Below are positions 1 to 9,482 of a DNA stretch of 32,312 nucleotides, piece by piece. Made by a program: the position numbers and the translations under genes. The stretch's first letter is position 1; every line of letters begins with the position of its first letter. The DNA is from Chara braunii (lineage: Eukaryota; Streptophyta; Charophyceae; Charales; Characeae): assembly GCA_003427395.1 (NCBI GenBank), contig BFEA01000003.1:1083708-1116019 (forward strand), in the 5' to 3' direction. The notes beneath the pieces were generated by a model. That model worked only from the letters and a program-made list of their open reading frames with translations. It searched no databases and had not been told where the DNA came from.

Positions 1-133
1 AGGTTACAGAGTTGCACCACCTTGCTCCAGCACCGGCCAGCATTGCTTCAATTACGACCCCCGATGACCACTGAGACTGCCCCCGCAAACAGCCCCCCAG
101 AACTCTCTACCAGGCCTCACAACCCCACTAAGC
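1..133 (+). repeat. Partial copy of a 134-bp tandem-repeat unit
   Basis: This segment matches 7058-7190 closely over its whole length, with only scattered substitutions. The similarity stops exactly where the adapter sequence begins at 134, although the 7058 copy continues into a further unit. No coding function is evident: the open frames here are shared repeat sequence and change frame between copies. Confidence 0.8.
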
Positions 134-171
134 CTGTCTCTTATACACATCTAGATGTGTATAAGAGACAG
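134..171. other. Nextera mate-pair junction adapter left in the assembly
   Basis: Positions 134-152 and 153-171 are the 19-base Tn5 mosaic end in reverse and forward orientation, giving a perfect 38-bp inverted repeat. Two mosaic ends back to back are the circularisation junction of Illumina Nextera mate-pair libraries. The sequence on the two sides therefore need not be contiguous in the genome. Any open frame crossing it, with peptides such as SYTHLDVYKRQ, is artificial. Confidence 0.97.
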
Positions 172-185
172 GAGAGAGAGAGAGA

Positions 186-229
<44 letters not shown>
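172..229. repeat. (GA)n microsatellite
   Basis: Nearly pure GA dinucleotide repeat directly abutting the adapter scar. Confidence 0.95.
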
Positions 230-951
230 CACTACCTTTTTTGTTTTTCGTTTGGAAGCGTAGTTCAAGAGGAGGGCCAATTCCTTTGTTGTTGGTGGTA
301 TGCGGTGGTGAGGGGAGGGGGGGAAGGGCTGGCCAGGGTGCCCTTGGTCTGTGTGGATTGGGCGACCCATACCAAGGCCTGACCCAACACCCACCCGTTG
401 AGTGACCCCAGCCAAAGCTTCATACGCCCTAGACCCAGCCGTGACCCACGAAGGCCGGCTCAGCTGGATCCAGACCTGATCCATGGCCTTATGCGTCGGG
501 TGGGTGCAGGTGGGTGTGGATGTGGGAACTCGTTGCTCACCTCTGTTCGGAAATCTAGGGCCTTGACTCCTTGAGCACCCCGAGCATACATAGCAGTAAC
601 TGTCGATCTCTGAACCGAGGCCCACATTGGTCATCCGGGCATAGGGCGCAATGGCTCCGATGAAACCAACAGGGTTGAAAAACCCATGAGCCACAATATT
701 CTTTGCGTTCGCACTTTCATCCACTGAAAATGATGAAATCGAAGCAGAATTATAAAGGCGACTGTGAATTCCGGATCATACTCCAGAAGCACTCCTCTGT
801 CACCGAGCTTGGTTGCCTGAGAAGCAGCAAGGGGCTGGTCCTGTGTCTGTTGTCGATGCTGGGGGCAGTCTCATACTATGAGATGGTCAGACTCACCATA
901 GTTGAAACACAATCGTGATTTATACGCTGGTCCGGAAGTGTCTTTGGTGGA
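230..951. other. No recognisable gene; left flank of the LTR element
   Basis: Open frames here are short and show no family motif I recognise. The long minus-strand frame across 128-724 runs through the adapter and the GA repeat and is not a gene. Positions 948-951 (TGGA) are the left target-site duplication of the LTR element that starts at 952. Confidence 0.6.
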
Positions 952-979
952 TGTTACATGCTGCGCCTGCAACAGGCTA

Positions 980-1362
980 CACGGGCCATTTTCAGGCCCG
1001 TGTCATTTTCAGCCTGAAAGCCTGAAAGCCTGAAAACAAGGGCCTATAGGCCCCGTGTCATTTTCAGCCTGAAAGCCTGAAAACCAGGGCCTACAGGCCC
1101 CGTGTCTGTTTCAGCCTGAAAGCCTGAAAACCAGGGCCTACAGGCCCCGTGTCTGTTTCAGCCTGACAGCCTGAAAACCAGGGCCTACAGGCCCCGTGTC
1201 TGTTTCAGCCTGACANGGCCCCGTGTCTGTTTCAGCCTGACAGCCTGAAAACCAGGGCCTACAGGCCCCGTGTCTGTTTCAGCCTGACAGCCTAAAAACC
1301 AGGGCCTACAGGCCCCGTGTTGTTTCAGCCTGACAACCTGAAAACAAGGGCCTATAGGCCCT
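980..1362 (+). repeat. Array of ~47-bp palindrome-bearing units in the left LTR
   Basis: Each unit contains GGGCCTAYAGGCCC followed by CGTGTCTGTTTCAGCCTGA and a GCCTGAAAAC spacer. The version with TATA at its centre (1040-1053 and 1348-1361) is a perfect 14-bp palindrome. The array lies in the presumed U3 region upstream of the TATA box, where repeats often act as enhancers; that role is inference. Confidence 0.85.
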
Positions 1363-1508
1363 CAGGCTTTAGCTAGAAGCTACCTGGAAACTTTCCGGAA
1401 GCTTCCTTAGGCTTTAGCCAGAAACTACCTGGAAACTTCCCAAAAGCTTCCTCAGGCTTTAGCCAGAAGCTACCTGGAAACTTCCTGGAAGCTTCCTCAG
1501 GGTCTAGC
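1363..1508 (+). repeat. Second tandem array (about 47 bp, three units) in the left LTR
   Basis: Three copies built from GGCTTTAGCYAGAAGCTACC and TGGAAACTTCCTGGAAGC. The right LTR has two copies at 5178-5275. The minus-strand open frame across it translates to a repeated WLKPEEASGKFPGSF-type peptide, a product of the repeat and not evidence of a protein. Confidence 0.8.
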
Positions 1509-1542
1509 ACGTTTGGGCATTGGCAATAGCAGCCTCCTGGAC

Positions 1543-1568
1543 GGGCCAGCACTATATAAGACTGGCCC
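1543..1568 (+). promoter_or_regulatory. LTR TATA box inside an inverted repeat
   Basis: TATATAA at 1553-1559 lies between GGGCCAG (1543-1549) and CTGGCCC (1562-1568), a perfect 7-bp inverted repeat. The same arrangement occurs in the right LTR. It is the best Pol II core promoter candidate of the element, so U3 would end about 25-35 bp downstream. Confidence 0.7.
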
Positions 1569-2498
1569 GCCCTACAGGCGGGAGGTAGTTCATAGGGACT
1601 GGTCAGGCACTTCACGTGGAGTCCAGGCAGGCAGGAGGCAGTCAGTAGTCTTCAGGATTCGGCAGCAGCACTCTGGAGGGAGCGCTGCAGTAGTAGTAGT
1701 AGCGTTAGCATTAGTCTTCAGCGCTGGGCGCCAGTAGGTAGCTGTAGTCTGCGGCGCTGGGCGCCATAGCTAGGATAGTACTAGAGAGAGAGAGATTGGG
1801 CGGAGGCCAAAAGTACCTACCTGCAGCGCCGTTGCTCCAGTTTCGTCTTCGAGGTACCTGCAGCACAACGCCAACTTCACAGGTTAGTACCTGGCTCGTG
1901 AGAGAAGAGAGCTCTTCTTCTTCCTCTTTTCAGTCCACCATCTCCCTCTCACCCTCTCATTATCTGACTTCACTGCATCAGTAGACTACGAGAGAAAGAG
2001 AGAGAGAGAGTTTGGTGGCATTGGCTCCAGACTCGACTTTTGGGCTTCAGACATTTTGACAAGGGATTATTTGGGACTTGTGACAAAGACTTGGTGTTGA
2101 CGACACTCCCATCTCTCCCCCTCTTCTTCGTCTGATCCCCTCCTCTTCGTCTGTGTATGTCTGGACCTAGCGCTTCCTTCCTGTGTAATAGCGCCAGGCT
2201 CCTTCACACTTTGTGATGAGCATGATGTATGTTTGGTCTGCGTTTGAACATTGATTGGGCTAGTCATTAGTATTCTAGCGTTCTGCTTCGTTATCTTGTA
2301 CTACGTGAAAGGGGTCAGTCTCAGGTCAGGTCAGGATTTGTATCTCAGTCTTCCCTGCGCTATAAAGCACCATTTTGTATGTATCGGAATGCACATTGCT
2401 TGTTGAGATTCTACTTGCACTGCATTGTCCATTCAGTCCTTTTCTTCATATTGTGGATCCTCGGTTTATATGTACATCGCCCAACTGGGCATGTAACA

Positions 2499-2516
2499 GT
2501 TGGTATTGGAACACCG
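2499..2516 (+). other. Primer-binding site (initiator tRNA-Met-like, degenerate)
   Basis: One base after the left LTR end lies TTGGTATTGGAACACCG. Plant elements primed by initiator tRNA-Met carry TGGTATCAGAGC at this place, so the first six bases and several later ones agree. Either the site is degenerate or another tRNA is used. Confidence 0.6.
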
Positions 2517-3140
2517 CATGTAAATAAGGACAACCTGATCTGACACGTGTGCGGGGACTAGGTAGCTGATTAGTCTTGATTGATTGATTAGAGCAAACTA
2601 GTTAGCCCCCAAAATCACGATTTTGACCTCATTGCCGAAAATCGATTTTTTTTTCGAAAATTTCGATCTCCTCTTGCAATTTTCCATTATTTGGAAATTT
2701 GGGATTTTTTTTCCCGAAATTCGTTTTTCTGAAAACGGTACGGGAAATCCCTCTTGCAGTACCATTTTCCAAACTGCGAATACTCTTATTTGAGTAAATC
2801 CGAATTCTTGTTATTTCTTTTTGGAATTTTTTTTTCTTTTCGCAGTTCTATGATTTTCACTACCTGATAATCATTGGCAGTTTGAAGTTCGAATTTTTTT
2901 TCTCATTGATACTATCGCACTTCAAGGGAGGTTGGGAGACCTACTGAACTTGCAAAACTCGAGATTTTTATTTTTCTCGATTTTTTTTTTTTTTTTGCAA
3001 AGTTCAAACTTTTCTTTTTCGATTTGTGGCTCCTAATCTGGGCAATTATCCCACCCACCCCTCCCCACCTATGTTGTTGCCCCCTCTGGTCTTACCTTCT
3101 TTATCTGTCTCCGGGTACCCCCTGCGGCGGCATTGGTGAG
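2517..3140 (+). other. Untranslated leader of the LTR element, T-rich
   Basis: The stretch is rich in T runs and repeated GATTTTTTTTTCGAAAATTTCG-like words between the primer site and the first repeat block. No gag-type protein is readable, so gag has been lost or is unrecognisable. Confidence 0.55.
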
Positions 3141-3146
3141 TTGCCA

Positions 3147-3212
3147 CGTCAGCAGACCACGTCAGCAGACCACGTCAGCAGACCACGTCAGCAGACCACG
3201 TCAGCAGGCCAT
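3147..3212 (+). repeat. 13-bp tandem repeat, about five copies
   Basis: The word CCACGTCAGCAGA is repeated head to tail, with degenerate copies (TCAGCAGG, CCACGTCAGCAG) continuing to about 3255. The frame at 3024-3584 runs through it as QQTTSADHVSRP repeats and shows no gag motif. Confidence 0.85.
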
Positions 3213-3639
3213 GTCAGCAGGATACAGCAGCCGAATAGTGCCACGTCAGCAGTAGGGAGTGCCACGACAGCAGTCCTCCGGCCTGATCAATGCTCATGCG
3301 CTTACAAAGAGTCGGCACAGATCAAAAGTCCGGGGAAACAGACGAGGCCCATTAGGCCCGAGCAGAGATCAGCATCGACCGAAAGTGACCGTGGTCGTGG
3401 CAGCAACGCCAACCGACGGCGCAGCAGCTTCAGCCCCATGGACCCACTACGGCCAATCGGGAAACTGAGCACCGCCGGGAGTGACTCGACGACACTCTCG
3501 ACTTCTTCGGAACCGGTCGCTTCATGGGTGACCGCCCTTCGTTCCGAGGCACATGCGGAAGTCGATAGTCCTCCTCTTTTATAAGGACTATGCTGCCCGG
3601 CTCGTTCCTACGCTGGGTTCTCATGCTTAAGGACAAGAC

Positions 3640-4537
3640 GTGTGTGCGGCATCTTCTCCGTCCGGCAGCGGCGACTTATCGTCTTCAAGTGGTTCTTCAC
3701 GGGATTCGGCACGCAAGTTCAACATAGAGGTATTGGACCTGCTCACGTCCGGGGATTTCGCATGGCTTCCTCTTCCAACCACGGGCCGCTTGTCGGGACC
3801 TCAATGCGCAGCACTATGCGCTCATCTTCACACGTACTTATCCTTCTATGCACCACCAACTTCGTCGACGGATAACGAAGTTGCAGTGGGGGACATCCTT
3901 GCGTATGTTACCAAGGTGGCCCGTGAGTTTCGCACGCAACGGTATGATGACAACAACGCACCGCTCCTTTATGTCCGGATCCAAGTCGGGCAAGCGTCCT
4001 GCAGCGTTTTGCTGGATAGCGGAACGACTCGCAATTTCATGAGCCAAACCTTTATGCAAAGGGCTGGCCTTGGCGCATAAGTTTGGAGAAAGGCAAACCC
4101 GACGCGATCAAGTTGGTGGACGGAAGGACGCAACAACTTATCGACCGTTACTTCATGCATGCGAACCGGTGACGTTCGACATTTTGGACACGGACTTTGA
4201 TATCATTTCGAGAATGCCTTGGCTTGCAAGTGTGGATCACACGGTCAACTTCCACCAGCGGACTTTTAGCGTTCCTGACACCTTCGGCGCCGAAGTGTCG
4301 TGTACTATTCCTCTTTCGCACCCTTCGAACCGGTGCCAAGTGGTGACGGCCAAGTCAATTCTTCCCCCACGGCCTTGTCTTCGGACCCCCGTGTGGTGCG
4401 GTTGCTTGACGAGTTCACCGACATCTTTTGGTGTGGTGCCGGATCGGCCGATCTCTCACGAGATCATTCTTGAGGCCGGTGCTGTGCCGCCGAACGGCTG
4501 CATTTACCGCAACTACGACAACAGACCGACCGAATAA
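3640..4537 (+). pseudogene. Ty3/gypsy pol remnant: aspartic protease, linker, start of RT
   Basis: The first frame (3640-4080) ends in a retropepsin active-site motif, VLLDSGTTRNFMS, with the catalytic Asp at 4015-4017. The protease cleaves the retroelement polyprotein. A shift to the frame of 4070-4537 gives FDILDTDFDIISRMPWL, the usual segment between protease and RT. LLDEFTDIF, typical of the RT N-terminus, lies at 4402-4428 in the first frame, and RPISHEIILEAGAVPP follows in the second, after which the frame stops at 4537. At least three frame changes and the loss of RT core, RNase H and integrase make this a pseudogene. Upstream Ser-rich sequence (from about 3650) may be residual gag or the protease N-terminus. 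Confidence 0.85.
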
Positions 4538-4654
4538 GTGGTACACTTTGTGTACTGATGCAAGGCAAGCCGGTATCTTCGGCTCCACGTCGCACCCGCG
4601 ACCAGATTCCACCTTCAGATCGTCAGCTTCGCCCTCGACCCGGCTTGACTTCAT
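4538..4654 (+). other. 3' untranslated stretch before the polypurine tract
   Basis: Short sequence between the last pol frame and the right LTR. No motif seen apart from the purine tract that follows. Confidence 0.5.
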
Positions 4655-4666
4655 AAGCAGGGGGGG
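4655..4666 (+). other. Polypurine tract
   Basis: AAGCAGGGGGG lies immediately against the TGTTACATG start of the right LTR. This is the expected position and composition of the plus-strand primer. Confidence 0.85.
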
Positions 4667-4696
4667 TGTTACATGCTGCGCCTGCAACAGGCTGCA

Positions 4697-5178
4697 CGGG
4701 CCATTTTCAGGCCCGTGTCATTTTCAGGCCCGCGTCATTTTCAGCCCGAAAGCCTGAAAACAAGGGTCTATAGGCCCCGTGTCAGTTTCAGCCTGAAAGC
4801 CGGAAAACCAGGGCCTATAGGCCCCGTGTAAGTTTCAGCCTGACAGCCTGAAACCAGGGCCTACAGGCCCCGTGTCTGTTTCAGCCTGACAGCCTGAAAA
4901 CCAGGGCCTACAGGCCCCGTGTCTGTTTCAGCCTGACAGCCTGAAAACAAGGGCCTACAGGCCCCGTGTCGTTTCAGCCTGACAGCCTGGTTTCAGCCTG
5001 ACAGCCTGAAACCAGGGCCTACAGGCCCCGTGTCTGTTTCAGCTTGACAGCCTGAAAACCAGGGCCTACAGGGCCCGTGTCTGTTTCAGGCTTTCAGCCT
5101 GACAGCCTGAAAACCAGGGCCGACAGGCCCCGTGTCGTTTCAGCCTGACAGCCTGAAAACACGGGCCTATAGGCCCTC
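4697..5178 (+). repeat. Palindrome-bearing array in the right LTR
   Basis: Same roughly 47-bp units as at 980-1362 but in a different number and with rearranged partial units near 4985 and 5090. Array size has therefore changed independently of the left copy, by slippage or unequal exchange, or has been mis-assembled. Confidence 0.85.
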
Positions 5179-5476
5179 AGGCTTTAGCCAGAAGCTACCT
5201 GGAAACTTCCTGGAAGCTTCCTCTGGCTTTAGCTAGAAGCTAACTGGAAACTTCCTGGAAGCTACCTCAGGGTCTAGCACGTTTGGGCATTGGCAAGAGC
5301 AGCCTCCTGGACGGGCCAGCACTATATAAGACTGGCCCGCCCTACAGGCGGGAGGTAGTTCATAGGGACTGGCCAGGCACTTCACTTGGAGTCCACGCAG
5401 GCAGGAGGCAGTCAGTAGTCTTCAGGATTCGACAGCAACAGGAGTGGTGCAGGAGTAGTAGTAGCGTTAGCATTAG

Positions 5477-5566
5477 TCTTCAGCGTTGGGCGCCAGTAGG
5501 TAGTTGTAGTCTTCAGCGTTGGGCGCCAGTAGGTAGTTGTAGTCTTCAGCGTTGGGCGCCATAGCT
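5477..5566 (+). repeat. 33-bp tandem repeat in the right LTR, three copies
   Basis: Units built on TCTTCAGCGTTGGGCGCCA plus GTAGGTAGTTGTAG. The left LTR has two, more diverged, units near 1718-1768. They lie downstream of the TATA box, so within the transcript. Confidence 0.8.
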
Positions 5567-6299
5567 AGGATAGTACTAGAGAGAGAGAGAGATTGGGTGA
5601 AGGCCAGGAGTACCTACCTGCAGCGCCGTTGCTCCAGCTTCATCTTCGAGGTACCTGCAGCACAGCGCCAACTTCACAGGTTAGTACCTGGCTCGTGAGA
5701 GAGAGAGAGCTCTTCTTCTTCCTCTTCTCAGTCCACCATCTCCCTCTCACCCGCTCATTATCTGACTTCACTGCATCAATAGACTACTACGAGAGAAAGA
5801 GAGAGAGAGAGTTTGGTGGCATTGGATCCAGACTCGACTTTTGGGCTTCAGACATTTCGACGAGGGATTATTTGGGACTTGTGACAAAGACTTGGTGTTG
5901 ACGACACTCCCATCTCTCCCCCTCTTCTTCGTCAGNTCCCCTCCTCTTCGTCTGTGTATGTCTGGACCTAGCGCTTCCTTCCTGTGTAATAGCGCCAGGC
6001 TCCTTCACACCTTGTGATGAGCATGATGTATGTTTGGTCTGCATTGAAACATTGATTGGGCTAGTCATTAGTATTCTAGCGTTCTGCTTCGCTATCTTGT
6101 ACTACGTGAAAGGGGTCAGTCTCAGGTCAGGTCAGGATTTGTATCTAAGTCTTCCCTGCGCTATAAAGCACCATTTTGTATGTATCAGAAATCACATTGC
6201 TTGTTGAGATTCTACTTGAACTGCATTGTCCATTCAGTCTTTTTCTTCACATTGTGGATCCTCGGTTTATATGTAGATCGCCCAAGTGGGCATGTAACA

Positions 6300-6754
6300 T
6301 GGATGAGACAAGTGCAGAAGGTAGGGGCGAAGGAGGAAACAAGATAGGAACTTGAGATTGAGGGGCAAGGGGAAGACAAAGAGTAGAGACTCGAGGCTCC
6401 ACCCAATCCATGTGATTGCACTTCAAGTTGTAGGAAATCAGCATATATCGGTTTGGATATCAACAACCTCAAGCCCAACATTGTTTTCCAGTCAGAGTAG
6501 GTTGTAGATTCAAGAAAGTGCGAAAAAAGTCAAAGGGATGTGCTAAGGATTTGATAAAAGATAGGGTGGAGTGTTACGTTGAGACTAGAATCTTTGTGTA
6601 TCAGTTGTGAAAACCTTTGTCAAGGAGGAAAGAGAGAGACAACAACAGAATTCAATGCATTACAATGACACTAATAAAAAACAAATCATCCAGAAGGAGA
6701 AAAGATCACACGGCATGAACGTTCAATCTTTTACTCACAAATGACTATGGCAAC
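6300..6754. other. No recognisable gene; right flank of the LTR element
   Basis: Begins with the right-hand TGGA duplication. Minus-strand frames at 6212-6481 start inside the LTR end and have no recognisable domain. Confidence 0.5.
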
Positions 6755-6832
6755 TTTTTTTTTTTTTTTGTGAGACGATGCTCCAATCTTTTCATGGGGA
6801 GCAACACGGCTGGGAACCGGGCTCAACGTCCC
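6755..6832 (-). mobile_element. Degenerate copy of the GGGACG three-hairpin tail, third hairpin absent
   Basis: On the minus strand it starts GGGACG (complement of 6827-6832), keeps the GCTCC...GGAGC hairpin sequence and ends in an A-tail of about 15 (T run 6755-6769). The variable third hairpin seen in other copies is missing: the A-tail follows the second hairpin after about ten bases. I found no target-site duplication. Confidence 0.6.
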
Positions 6833-7032
6833 TTATCAGTATACAAAAATGAGCTACTGGGAGCATTACCCAGCTTCAGCTAAGAACAATTGAAGAAAAA
6901 GAAAAAACTCAAAAACATTCAGAAGATGTGTGTCAACAAGCCTCCCAACCACGAATCAGATAGGTGAAACCTATTCAATCCACCTTCGACCACCACCAGC
7001 ATGGCTGTTTTCAGCATGAATCGAAGCTCTTC

Positions 7033-7235
7033 CAGGCCTCATGCTCCCATCAGGCTAAGTTACAGAGTTTCACAACCTTGCTGTCGCACCGGCCAGCGTT
7101 GCTTCAATTACGACCCTCGATGACCACTGAGACTGCCCCCGCAAACAGCCCCCCAAATCTCTCTACCAGGCCTCACGCCCCCACTAAGCTAGGTCACAGA
7201 GTTGCGCCACCTGGCTCCAAATCCGGCCAGCGTTG
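7033..7235 (+). repeat. 134-bp tandem repeat
   Basis: The word CCAGGCCTCA near 7033 and 7167 starts two copies of a unit of about 134 bp that continues CTAAGTTACAGAG / CTAGGTCACAGAG and then CCGGCCAGCGTTGCT. The segment at 1-133 is a third copy elsewhere. Confidence 0.75.
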
Positions 7236-7390
7236 CTCCAGCATCGGTCTTCGAGGGCCACCGAATTTTCGACCACCCTTCGCAGGATCAAGGATGACTT
7301 TCCAAATATCACCTATTCCTACAACCTCCTTGAGAGGCGAACCAAATGGAAAGAAATACTAAACAAGATGTTAGAAGTCTTCGAGAGAGA
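7233..7390 (+). pseudogene. Possible coding fragment of unknown family
   Basis: Between the tandem repeat and the C/T-rich block, one frame reads as a charged, helix-prone peptide (FSTTLRRIKDDFPNITYSYN, then a Lys/Glu-rich stretch) before dissolving into Pro/Leu low complexity. The composition looks protein-like, but there is no recognisable domain, start or end. It could be a fragment of a mobile-element ORF or chance. Confidence 0.25.
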
Positions 7391-7393
7391 TCG

Positions 7394-7442
7394 GCCCTCC
7401 CTCCCCCTCCCCCTCCCCCTCCCCCCCCCCCTCCAGCNCCCC
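7394..7442. repeat. (CCCCCT)n low-complexity block with one N
   Basis: Runs of CCCCCT and C with a single N at 7438. The C-rich character continues weakly to about 7730. No gene is visible in 7443-7940. Confidence 0.85.
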
Positions 7443-8032
7443 CCTCAGCCCTACACTGCCTCCGCCGAGGCAAGTCTCCCGCTCTCCCTCGGCCCCAATA
7501 TAGGACCAACCCTCTACCCCACTTTCCCCAGGAGCACACAGTTCCCACCTAAAGCATGCCCCCCCACCCCGTGCCCATTTCTGCCTTCGCCGGGACTGAT
7601 GTTGACCCACACACCAGCCCCTGCCCCAAAATAGGGCAACCCCCTACTCCGCCCCTACCTTCTTTGAGACATTCACCCCCCACCTTGTGATGCCCCTGCA
7701 AGATAGAGCTCCCCCCACCCCCTTCTTACCATTCAGCCCTACGATCCGATCCAGCCGACTACAGTTATTAATGACACACTTATCAAAATGTCGATCGCAA
7801 TTTGGAAAAGCAGGGCCTCTTCAAAAGTATGCAATAACCCCCGAAAACACCCTACATCTTTAAGAACAACCCACTGAAGAAAGCGCAGGGCAGCAGTAAA
7901 ACTATTACAATTATTCCCCTGCCCCTTGCGCCAATCAACTTTTGGCAGCTCCCACCATGTGCACGTATCAGCAATTTAAAAGAAGCAGCAAACTAAGATT
8001 CCAAAGTTTTCGGGTTCCAAGATTAGAAAATC

Positions 8033-8256
8033 ATGATGGAACTTTACTTGAGACTTTTAGAAATTATAGTCGAAATTCAAGGCTACGTAGTTATAGAACA
8101 GATCCCTACGAATTATGCTGGCGATTCAGAATGGATGATATATGTTTGTGTGTGTGTGTGTGTACATGTAGATGAGAATACTTTACTTGGGACTTTTAGA
8201 AATTATGATCGAAATTCAAGGATATGTGTGTATGTGTGGACATGTAGATGAGAATT
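8033..8256 (+). repeat. Duplicated segment with embedded TG microsatellite
   Basis: ACTTTACTTGRGACTTTTAG followed by AAATTAT and CGAAATTCAAGG occurs near 8041 and again near 8180. CATGTAGATGAGAA occurs at about 8165 and 8240. A short TG microsatellite (about 8145-8163) lies between, with a shorter TG/TATG version in the second unit. This looks like a local tandem duplication. Confidence 0.8.
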
Positions 8257-8496
8257 TGGCTGATCAGAAAATAGAAGATAGATTGCGAGTTTATTTTGCA
8301 AATTTGAGAAGCTGAGTTTATAATTGTGTAAGCACTAGATTAGAGCAAGAATATAGGAAATTAGAAGATGCAAAATTAAAATCAGTGAAATAAATTTGAA
8401 AAGGCAGCCGATGCGAAGAGCACCACACATGTTCGCACAAAATTTTCCTGCTTCATCGCCACTGGCATTATTGCACTGCTACCTGCTTCTGTGTCT

Positions 8497-8805
8497 TTAA
8501 CCGGTGAACCAGCTCAAACGAACGCTTGAAACCGCCAGCTCTTTTTGGCGCTCCAGCTTGTAACAAGCCTCCTTCCTCCCACTCCGCATGAGAAGATGCT
8601 CCTCACTTTCTGCCCGCGCTTGGTCAAGCTCAGCATGTGAGCAGGATCTTCGCGGTGAGCCTTTTTGTCCGTAACCTGCGGTGGTTTCCCTCTCTTTCGA
8701 CGACCCTCTATCGGCAATGCTCTTCAGTCGCATGACAAATTTCTCAAGCTCATGAAGTACCACATTGGATAGAAGAGGGTCGAAGGGCCGAACTTTCCGA
8801 CTCAC
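8497..8805 (-). CDS. Hypothetical ORF, 102 aa
   Basis: A 102-codon frame on the minus strand, rich in charged residues, with a helix-prone C-terminal half (KLERQKELAVSS). I recognise no family. It overlaps another minus-strand frame, has no supporting neighbour, and could be an exon fragment, a mobile-element relic or chance. Confidence 0.2.
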   Translation of the reverse strand: MSRKVRPFDPLLSNVVLHELEKFVMRLKSIADRGSSKERETTAGYGQKGSPRRSCSHAELDQARAESEEHLLMRSGRKEACYKLERQKELAVSSVRLSWFTG

Positions 8806-8876
8806 TGATCAACTAGGATCATAGCCAATCATTCGAATCTGGCTACTTGTGAATGCAAGATGGAGCATGTGGATTA

Positions 8877-9125
8877 CACTTGCGAGATTTATAGTTGAGC
8901 ACTGAGCAGAGCAAGGAGATTGCATGCGCGCAAAGGGTGTACTGGGAAGGGGGAAGGGGTAGGGAAAGTGGAGGTGGTCTGTGCACCTTGCATAGTCAGA
9001 GCACAATGTTGGGGACATGGCCTCTGTTCACACAATGATCTGACATGCAACACCATCTGGTCAATCAGGATAAAGAGGATGTACAGTTGATGTAGCTCAC
9101 TGCTCAACTATAACTCTCGCAAGTG
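8877..9125. mobile_element. Putative ~250-bp inverted-repeat (MITE-like) element
   Basis: CACTTGCGAGATTTATAG at the left end and its complement, with a few mismatches, at 9095-9125 form terminal inverted repeats of about 30 bp. The right end falls inside a tRNA-headed SINE (9086-9390): the expected GTGGTTAGAGCACTG part is replaced. No clear target duplication was found and there is no ORF. Confidence 0.45.
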
Positions 9126-9390
9126 GTTGGAAATGCGCATTGTGGTATGAGGTTGCGGGCTCAAAACTCAATTGCGACCTTGCGCATGGACACCGGCAGG
9201 GCATTAGAATGACGCACGGATGGACACACACCCCCTCAGGTCTTCATACTGTGTGGGTTGCTTGTGGCTATTGCTCATGGCTGTTCTGTTGATCTCCCCA
9301 GTCCAGCATATCACACGGGCCGTTTGCGATTGTCGCTCAAATGGTAAGAGTCTTCAGGCTGAAGATGATGTTGTAGCCTTACTCTTGGGC
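9086..9390 (+). mobile_element. Composite tRNA-derived SINE, left part, split by the LINE
   Basis: GATGTAGCTCA, then GGAAATGCGCATTGTGGTAT and GCGGGCTCAAAACTC, follow the tRNA-like head of the complete copies at 20785-21218 and 22190-22798. The body match resumes at GTTGCTTG (about 9255) through TTGATCTCCCC and ATCACAC. A weak second tRNA-like part (ATGGTAAGAGTCTTCAGGCT) comes last. The remainder of the same SINE reappears directly after the LINE A-tail at 14125, so the LINE landed inside it. Confidence 0.6.
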
Positions 9391-9482
9391 CTTCTCAAGA
9401 AACACCTCCTTCAAAATGGGGGAGCTCTTGATAAGGGTACATAGGAGTCTCTAGTCTAAATCACTATCTTCACATATGAGCA

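Larger units (their letters stand above)
952..2498 (+). repeat. Left (5') LTR
   Basis: 1547 bp, matching 4667-6299 along its length except for different copy numbers of internal tandem repeats. It carries, in order, an array of palindromic roughly 47-bp units, three CTTTAGCCAGAAGCTACC-type units, a TATA box inside an inverted repeat, two units around GCGCTGGGCGCCA, GA- and CT-rich stretches, and the terminal CATGTAACA. A single N at 1216 interrupts one tandem unit, so the array length there is uncertain. Confidence 0.93.
952..6299 (+). mobile_element. Ty3/gypsy LTR retrotransposon, internally deleted, complete ends
   Basis: The two long terminal repeats begin TGTTACATG and end CATGTAACA, so the ends are a 9-bp inverted repeat of the canonical TG...CA type. 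The element is flanked by a 4-bp direct repeat TGGA (948-951 and 6300-6303). A primer-binding-like site follows the left LTR and a polypurine run precedes the right LTR. The interior is only about 2.2 kb and holds an aspartic protease and the first residues of reverse transcriptase; RT core, RNase H and integrase are missing. It cannot move alone and would need proteins from a full-length relative. The LTRs make up well over half of it. The Ty3/gypsy assignment rests on the protease-linker-RT order and motifs. Confidence 0.93.
4667..6299 (+). repeat. Right (3') LTR
   Basis: 1633 bp with the same ends and order as the left LTR. It differs by longer palindrome-unit and 33-bp-unit arrays, two rather than three CTTTAGCC units, and scattered substitutions. 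The TATA box is at 5323-5329 inside the same inverted repeat. One N lies at 5936. An aligned divergence excluding the arrays would give an insertion age. Confidence 0.93.

Noticed and set aside
128-724. A 198-aa minus-strand ORF and its plus-strand partners at 22-405 and 155-382
   Set aside because: They run through the sequencing adapter and the GA microsatellite. The peptides SYTHLDVYKRQ and MCIRDR are translations of the adapter.
2067-2267. A 66-aa minus-strand ORF conserved in both LTRs (also 5868-6068)
   Set aside because: Its conservation follows from the LTR duplication itself. It is antisense to the element and has no domain.
980-5178. CRISPR-like array (regular repeats with short spacers) in the LTRs
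   Set aside because: The spacers are themselves repeated and the arrays lie inside both LTRs of a eukaryotic retrotransposon. These are tandem repeats.
7309-7610. Gly-rich and Pro-rich ORFs on both strands
   Set aside because: Low-complexity translations of the CCCCCT block with an N.
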